A DNA stretch of 64,000 nt. Origin: Chryseobacterium sp. 52. GTDB taxonomy: Bacteria > Bacteroidota > Bacteroidia > Flavobacteriales > Weeksellaceae. Of the stretch, positions 60,304 through 64,000 are shown piece after piece; position 1 is the stretch's first letter, and each line of letters opens with the position of its first letter. Under the pieces are notes generated by a model. That model saw only the letters and a list, made by a program, of their open reading frames with translations. It was not told the origin of the DNA and did no database searches. The stretch lies in contig NZ_PEEX01000001.1 in the NCBI RefSeq assembly GCF_002754245.1, positions 1,654,001-1,718,000 of the forward strand, written 5' to 3'. The translations under genes and the position numbers were made by a program.

Positions 60304-61795
60304 ATTTAAAAATACTTTTAATGAATTTTACATTCAGGTAATCCTCGAGTGGGAATACTTTTGTGAAATAATTTCCGATATAGATCAATATCAGAACAAC
60401 GGCAGGTTTATAGACCAGATTGATGAAGTTATTGTTGAAATTAGGCAGTACAATGGCTACAGTGATCGCTAAAGTACAGATAATGGAAACGAAAATCATT
60501 TCTATCGTCAGCGGAGATACTTTGAACACAAAGTAATTGAAAGCAATTTTAATGACATTATAAGTCGTCAGGGAAATAGCGGTAGATAAAGCGATTCCAA
60601 TCAGTTTCAGGTCTGTATTTTTAATGAAATAATAGTTCAGTCCTATGGTAAGCCCTGCCAGAAGAATCATGACCAGAATATTAAACCTGTAATACTTGGA
60701 AAGTGAAATAATATTTCCATTAAAACCTGTTGCCAGATCGATCAGCACGGCTGAACCCCAGATCCATACTACCGGTTCGTATTCTCTCAGCAAGGTTCCG
60801 TTTTTAGGCATGAATTCCGTCAGATAAGGAAAACCTACCATAATGCATGAAAACAGAACGGCCCCTAAAAAATATAAAGATAAAGACGTTTTTTTATGAA
60901 ACCTGTCAAGTTCTTCCATATCACCGTCAGCCAGTGTTTTGCTGATAATCGGGGCTGAAATATTAAATAATCCCAGCTGAGGAATAGAAATTAACGAGAT
61001 CAATGCATACAGAACAGAGTAGATTCCAACTTCCTCCATTCCCATGAATTCCCCGATCATAAAGTTATTGATCGCCAGGTAATTACCGAAAGTTCCTAAA
61101 AAACCGAAAAAGCTGTATGCAGCAAATTCTTTATAGAAATTATCTTTTTTAAAATAGTCTGTACTAAAATCAAGTTTGACTTTTTCCAACTTATTGGTAT
61201 AAAAAATATATCCGATAAACATTAAGAAAAACATTCCGAAGAAAAACATCAATGCTGTTTTCTCAGGTACTGATGAGGTTTCTGTATATTGGGAAACCAT
61301 ATACATGAAGATCAGAAAGGCTCCCAGGTTGGCAATTTTCGGAAAGAGATTGTCGAAAATGTTTGAAACAACAATTCTTTTATAATTTGAAATATATTTA
61401 TTGAAAATAGCACAAAATGAAAGCAGCAAGGTAAGAGGAAGAATAATTTCTTTGATTTTCCATGCTTTTGTATTCCTGAATCCCGGAAAAAAATAGGGGA
61501 GGAGAAAAAATACACATAAAAACAAAATAAAATTTATTGAAACCGCAGCTAATGAAAGTGAAAGCATGTTTTGCTTTTTCCCGTCCTTATCTACCTTATT
61601 GAAAAATTTTACATTGGAATAAGAAATACCGAAAACAACAAAAGGGACAAGTATTTCAGCGGTTGGCATAATGTATCTTAATGTTCCGTAGAACTCAAGA
61701 TTGTTCATGAAAATAAAAATGGAACCGGTACCCAGAAGAAAACCAATATAACCTATGATGGAATATTTGAAACCCTGTCTCGCTACTACACTCAT
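60296..61795 (-). CDS. Polysaccharide flippase (Wzx / MATE-like)
   Basis: A 499-residue protein with about 12-14 transmembrane segments spread along its length. The start MSVVARQGFKYSIIGYIGFLLGTGSIFIFM and repeating hydrophobic helices match the Wzx/MVF/MATE-type lipid-linked oligosaccharide flippases. It moves a lipid-bound glycan across the inner membrane for O-antigen or capsule assembly. The gene starts 9 bp downstream of the FkbM methyltransferase gene on the same strand. It converges on the preceding gene with an 8-bp overlap of stop regions (60296-60303). Confidence 0.92.
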   Translation of the reverse strand: MSVVARQGFKYSIIGYIGFLLGTGSIFIFMNNLEFYGTLRYIMPTAEILVPFVVFGISYSNVKFFNKVDKDGKKQNMLSLSLAAVSINFILFLCVFFLLPYFFPGFRNTKAWKIKEIILPLTLLLSFCAIFNKYISNYKRIVVSNIFDNLFPKIANLGAFLIFMYMVSQYTETSSVPEKTALMFFFGMFFLMFIGYIFYTNKLEKVKLDFSTDYFKKDNFYKEFAAYSFFGFLGTFGNYLAINNFMIGEFMGMEEVGIYSVLYALISLISIPQLGLFNISAPIISKTLADGDMEELDRFHKKTSLSLYFLGAVLFSCIMVGFPYLTEFMPKNGTLLREYEPVVWIWGSAVLIDLATGFNGNIISLSKYYRFNILVMILLAGLTIGLNYYFIKNTDLKLIGIALSTAISLTTYNVIKIAFNYFVFKVSPLTIEMIFVSIICTLAITVAIVLPNFNNNFINLVYKPAVVLILIYIGNYFTKVFPLEDYLNVKFIKSIFKFK

Positions 61796-61804
61796 AATGT
61801 TCTT

Positions 61805-62623
61805 TTAATGGTTTTTTGGCGTAAAAATAATGTTGTTGATATAGCTGGTTTTGTTTTTTTCATCGTTCGTGTTGTGTACTAAAATCTCTTCCGTCAGAAG
61901 TTCCAGCTTAAAACTTTCACGGTTAAGATATTGAGCTTCGTATCCCCAGTTTTTAACTTCAGAAATATCGTTCCAAATTGGGTTTTCGTGGTGTCTCTGT
62001 TCCATTTCTACCATCAGTGTCGGAAGAAACTGATGGATGATTTCTTTGGCGCCGGAAAGAGTTTTCATTTCGTTTCCTTCCACATCTATTTTGATGAAAT
62101 CCAGTCTGTGAAAATGTTCTATGGCGGCCCATTCGTCAAGTTTAATTACTTTTACCTTTTCGGTGTAGCTTTTCTCTTCGCCTTTTTCTTTATAAGAAGT
62201 GTTTAAAGTACCTCGGGAAGCAATCATTCTTCCGTTAATAATCGGAACTTTAAATTCAGCGGTCGTATTTTCGTCGGAAAGAGCTAAGGGAAGTACTCTC
62301 ATCCTTGGGAAAAGCCTTTTAAGACGGCGAAACAGCTTTTTGTTAGGTTCAAAACCATAAATATTTTCATGGTTCAGCTTAGTCTCCAATTGATAGAGAA
62401 AAGTTCCTACATTGGCTCCGATGTCCAGTATTACAGCATTTTTGGGAAGGTATTCCTTGATCCATACCAGTTCCGGTTCTACATTTCGTGCCGAAAAATT
62501 CTCTTTAGTAAGATTGTTTAAATTTTTAAAATATCTTTTCTTGTAAAAACTCGGACTTATATATTGTAGTTTTTCTGCAATTTTTTGGTATAAAGACATC
62601 CTTGGTTGTTTGACGAAAAGCAA
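61805..62623 (-). CDS. FkbM-family methyltransferase
   Basis: A 272-residue SAM-dependent methyltransferase. Motif I is AVILDIGANVGTFLY (about 59-73), then IYGFEPNKKLFRRLKR (about 84-99). The family block FIKIDVEGNEMKTLSGAKEII (about 176-196) has the FkbM D-x-E-G-x-E signature. FkbM-type enzymes typically O-methylate sugars or polyketides; in this context a glycan is the likely target. It is probably co-transcribed with the flippase (9-bp gap). No signal peptide. Confidence 0.9.
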   Translation of the reverse strand: MLFVKQPRMSLYQKIAEKLQYISPSFYKKRYFKNLNNLTKENFSARNVEPELVWIKEYLPKNAVILDIGANVGTFLYQLETKLNHENIYGFEPNKKLFRRLKRLFPRMRVLPLALSDENTTAEFKVPIINGRMIASRGTLNTSYKEKGEEKSYTEKVKVIKLDEWAAIEHFHRLDFIKIDVEGNEMKTLSGAKEIIHQFLPTLMVEMEQRHHENPIWNDISEVKNWGYEAQYLNRESFKLELLTEEILVHNTNDEKNKTSYINNIIFTPKNH

Positions 62624-62990
62624 AGATAAGCAAAAATGTTAAACTGATGTTAAAAAACAGCAAATATAACTGATTGACTATCAGTTTATACATTTTAAAT
62701 TCGAATTATATGAAATTGAATTTTAGAAGATTGACGGTTTATGACAAAAGACGGTTCCGGAAGAAAATTTTAACAGCGATTATTTATTCCCGACCTGTTT
62801 ATATTAATCATGAAATGTAACCTTGTTTAAATTTATCCAAAACAGAAAAGGAACATTATAAATATCGATTTCAAAAAATGAAAATTTACAGGGTAAGTGT
62901 ACATCTGTAAGAGTATTAAAAACAGAATTCCCACAGATTACACAAAATTCGCCTTTGTGAGATCTGTAGGAAATTGAAAAAGTTATTTAT
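62624..62990. other. Intergenic region without a gene
   Basis: A 367-bp AT-rich gap between divergently oriented regions. It contains a stretch at about 62928-62975 (CCCACAGATTACACAAA, then TTCGCC) that resembles dispersed sequence of the genus. No promoter, hairpin or ORF can be supported, apart from being upstream of the FkbM gene. Confidence 0.4.
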
Positions 62991-63818
62991 TTAATTTTGA
63001 GAATACTTTGCATAAGCTTTCGCCAGTTTTTCATCATATTTATTTTCTTTGTATCCGGCTCCGTTGTAAAGTTTTGCAAAACCAGCCCAGTTCTTGTTTC
63101 TAAGATGAACAAGGCAGTTGTTTTTCTCCAGAAATTTCCCAAAAGCTTTCAGATGTTCTCCCTCATTTATTTCCATTTTCGAAACAAAATCATTGACATC
63201 AATGTAGCCTAAGCTTTTAGAATGGTATCCCATAATTTGGAAACTTCCCCATGAAGCAGAAGATAATGCGGCCTCTTCGAAGCTCGGACTGTTGTCAAGG
63301 CTGATCGCTTCATTCAGTCGGTCATATTCTTTCACACCGCCCTGATAATGTGCTCTTGTCCATTTCGGATAAAGAACATTCTGGCTGTTTGAATTGTAAT
63401 AAGAATTCGGATCAATCCCTCTTTTTTTAAGCTCGTTCCAGAAAACGTGACCTTCAAATAGAATTTTAGGCTTGTTGTTGATGAGAAATCCTTTTCCGCT
63501 ACTTTCAATTTCGTTGACTGCTTTTACTGCGGCCAGCTCCAGGCTGTATTCATCAGCGAAATTGATGAGATCACTTTCTTTAAGAAATTTGTCGGTCTGG
63601 CTTACAGGTCTTTCATCTTTTTCAAGAAGAACAGCCCAGGTTTTCACTCCAACAATTCCGTCTACCACTAAAGAATTTTTCTGTTGAAAATCCTTTACGG
63701 CAGCATCCACTTCCAGCGTGAATGAATCTGATATTTTGATGCTGTATCCAAGTTGATAAAGAATTTCGCACAGGGTAAGAACTTCCGGTGCTTGTGTGTA
63801 ATATTTTAAAAGTTTCAT
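62991..63818 (-). CDS. N-acetylmuramidase (DUF3380) with peptidoglycan-binding domain
   Basis: A 275-residue protein. N-terminal PG_binding_1-like domain (about 1-70: VLTLCEILYQLGYSI, FTLEVDAAVKDFQQKNSLVVDGIVGVKTW). The C-terminal N-acetylmuramidase domain (about 80-275) has the catalytic Glu region VKAVNEIESSGKGFLINNKPKILFEGHVFW (about 97-126), LSSASWGSFQIMGYHSKSLG and FAKLYNGAGYKEN. This architecture is common in phage endolysins but is also found on bacterial chromosomes. No other phage gene is present, so a domestic cell-wall hydrolase or a small-island lysin are both possible. No signal peptide is seen. Confidence 0.9.
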   Translation of the reverse strand: MKLLKYYTQAPEVLTLCEILYQLGYSIKISDSFTLEVDAAVKDFQQKNSLVVDGIVGVKTWAVLLEKDERPVSQTDKFLKESDLINFADEYSLELAAVKAVNEIESSGKGFLINNKPKILFEGHVFWNELKKRGIDPNSYYNSNSQNVLYPKWTRAHYQGGVKEYDRLNEAISLDNSPSFEEAALSSASWGSFQIMGYHSKSLGYIDVNDFVSKMEINEGEHLKAFGKFLEKNNCLVHLRNKNWAGFAKLYNGAGYKENKYDEKLAKAYAKYSQN

Positions 63819-63892
63819 GATTATTGGTTTTTAGTTATAAGTTGTAAAGACGGTTTTCAGGTTCTGTACTTTGGTTTCAAAGCAAAAGACTG

Positions 63893-64000
63893 TTAATTAA
63901 AAGGGATCTTCGGCATTTTCTCACAAATCATCCCGATCAGAAAAAATGATTTAAACTTCACTTCTTCCCTCTGAAGCTTGTATTCCAGATTAAGAGGCAT
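63893..64000 (-). CDS. Partial ORF at the window edge
   Basis: On the minus strand an open frame runs from the window end to a TAA at 63893-63895, giving MPLNLEYKLQREEVKFKSFF and a short C-terminus (LIGMICEKMPKIPFN). It may be the 3' end of a longer gene. The frame contains an ATG at the last base, which could equally be a start. No family can be assigned. Nothing but the open frame supports it. Confidence 0.35.
   Translation of the reverse strand: MPLNLEYKLQREEVKFKSFFLIGMICEKMPKIPFN

Noticed and set aside
62991..63818. Prophage remnant
   Set aside because: Only one phage-like lysin gene; no capsid, tail, integrase or attachment site nearby.

Overview
The window is a chromosomal segment of a Bacteroidota (Flavobacteriia) genome, most likely Chryseobacterium or a close relative. 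The evidence is an AT-rich sequence, TAnnTTTG-type promoters, four secreted proteins with type IX secretion (T9SS) C-terminal sorting domains, an Oar-type TonB-dependent receptor, an S46 dipeptidyl-peptidase, and dispersed intergenic repeats containing GCGGGCTTTAGCCCGC. No phage, insertion sequence or CRISPR array is visible. Most of the window is ordinary core chromosome; the unusual material lies in the Kdp locus, the intergenic repeats and a tandem family of secreted repeat proteins.

Layout. 0-5.3 kb: 3' end of polA, small lipoprotein and membrane-protein genes, an Imm22-like protein, a YdeI-like protein, an MgtC-like protein and an NlpE-like lipoprotein. 5.5-13 kb: S46 peptidase (DPP11 type), a polysaccharide deacetylase plus GNAT pair, and a large M16 metallopeptidase. 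13-23.8 kb: a potassium-uptake locus. It has an NtrC-type sigma-54 activator, two tiny membrane ORFs, kdpF, kdpA, a structured 135-bp inverted-repeat element, kdpB, kdpC, an outer-membrane porin, a short KdpD and a separate HAMP/PAS histidine kinase. The usual one-piece KdpD and OmpR-type KdpE are replaced by split parts and a sigma-54 regulator. 23.8-26.8 kb: four small secreted or membrane genes of unknown function. 26.8-35.4 kb: three tandem paralogous leucine-rich T9SS proteins, two of which share duplicated intergenic DNA. 35.5-45.5 kb: ligA, a TonB receptor with a glycerophosphodiesterase, an SDR oxidoreductase with an operator-like palindrome over its promoter, prmA, an SH3-domain protein and a membrane protein.

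45.8-55.5 kb: two copies of a tRNA-Arg/tRNA-Pro pair, identical over 184 bp, bracket a 9.3-kb accessory-looking segment. That segment holds an M43 metalloprotease, an erythromycin-esterase-like/ABC transporter operon, a beta-lactamase-family hydrolase and a membrane-anchored AraC regulator. The second tRNA cluster adds tRNA-Ser. 55.6-64 kb: amidase, aspA, then a surface-polysaccharide group (GT2, a GT-B-like protein, flippase, FkbM methyltransferase) and a muramidase.

The most striking non-coding signal is a set of seven-base-phased repeat arrays in four intergenic regions. One is a perfect 12-copy (GTCTAAT) array that runs directly into the TTG start codon of a glycosyltransferase-like gene.
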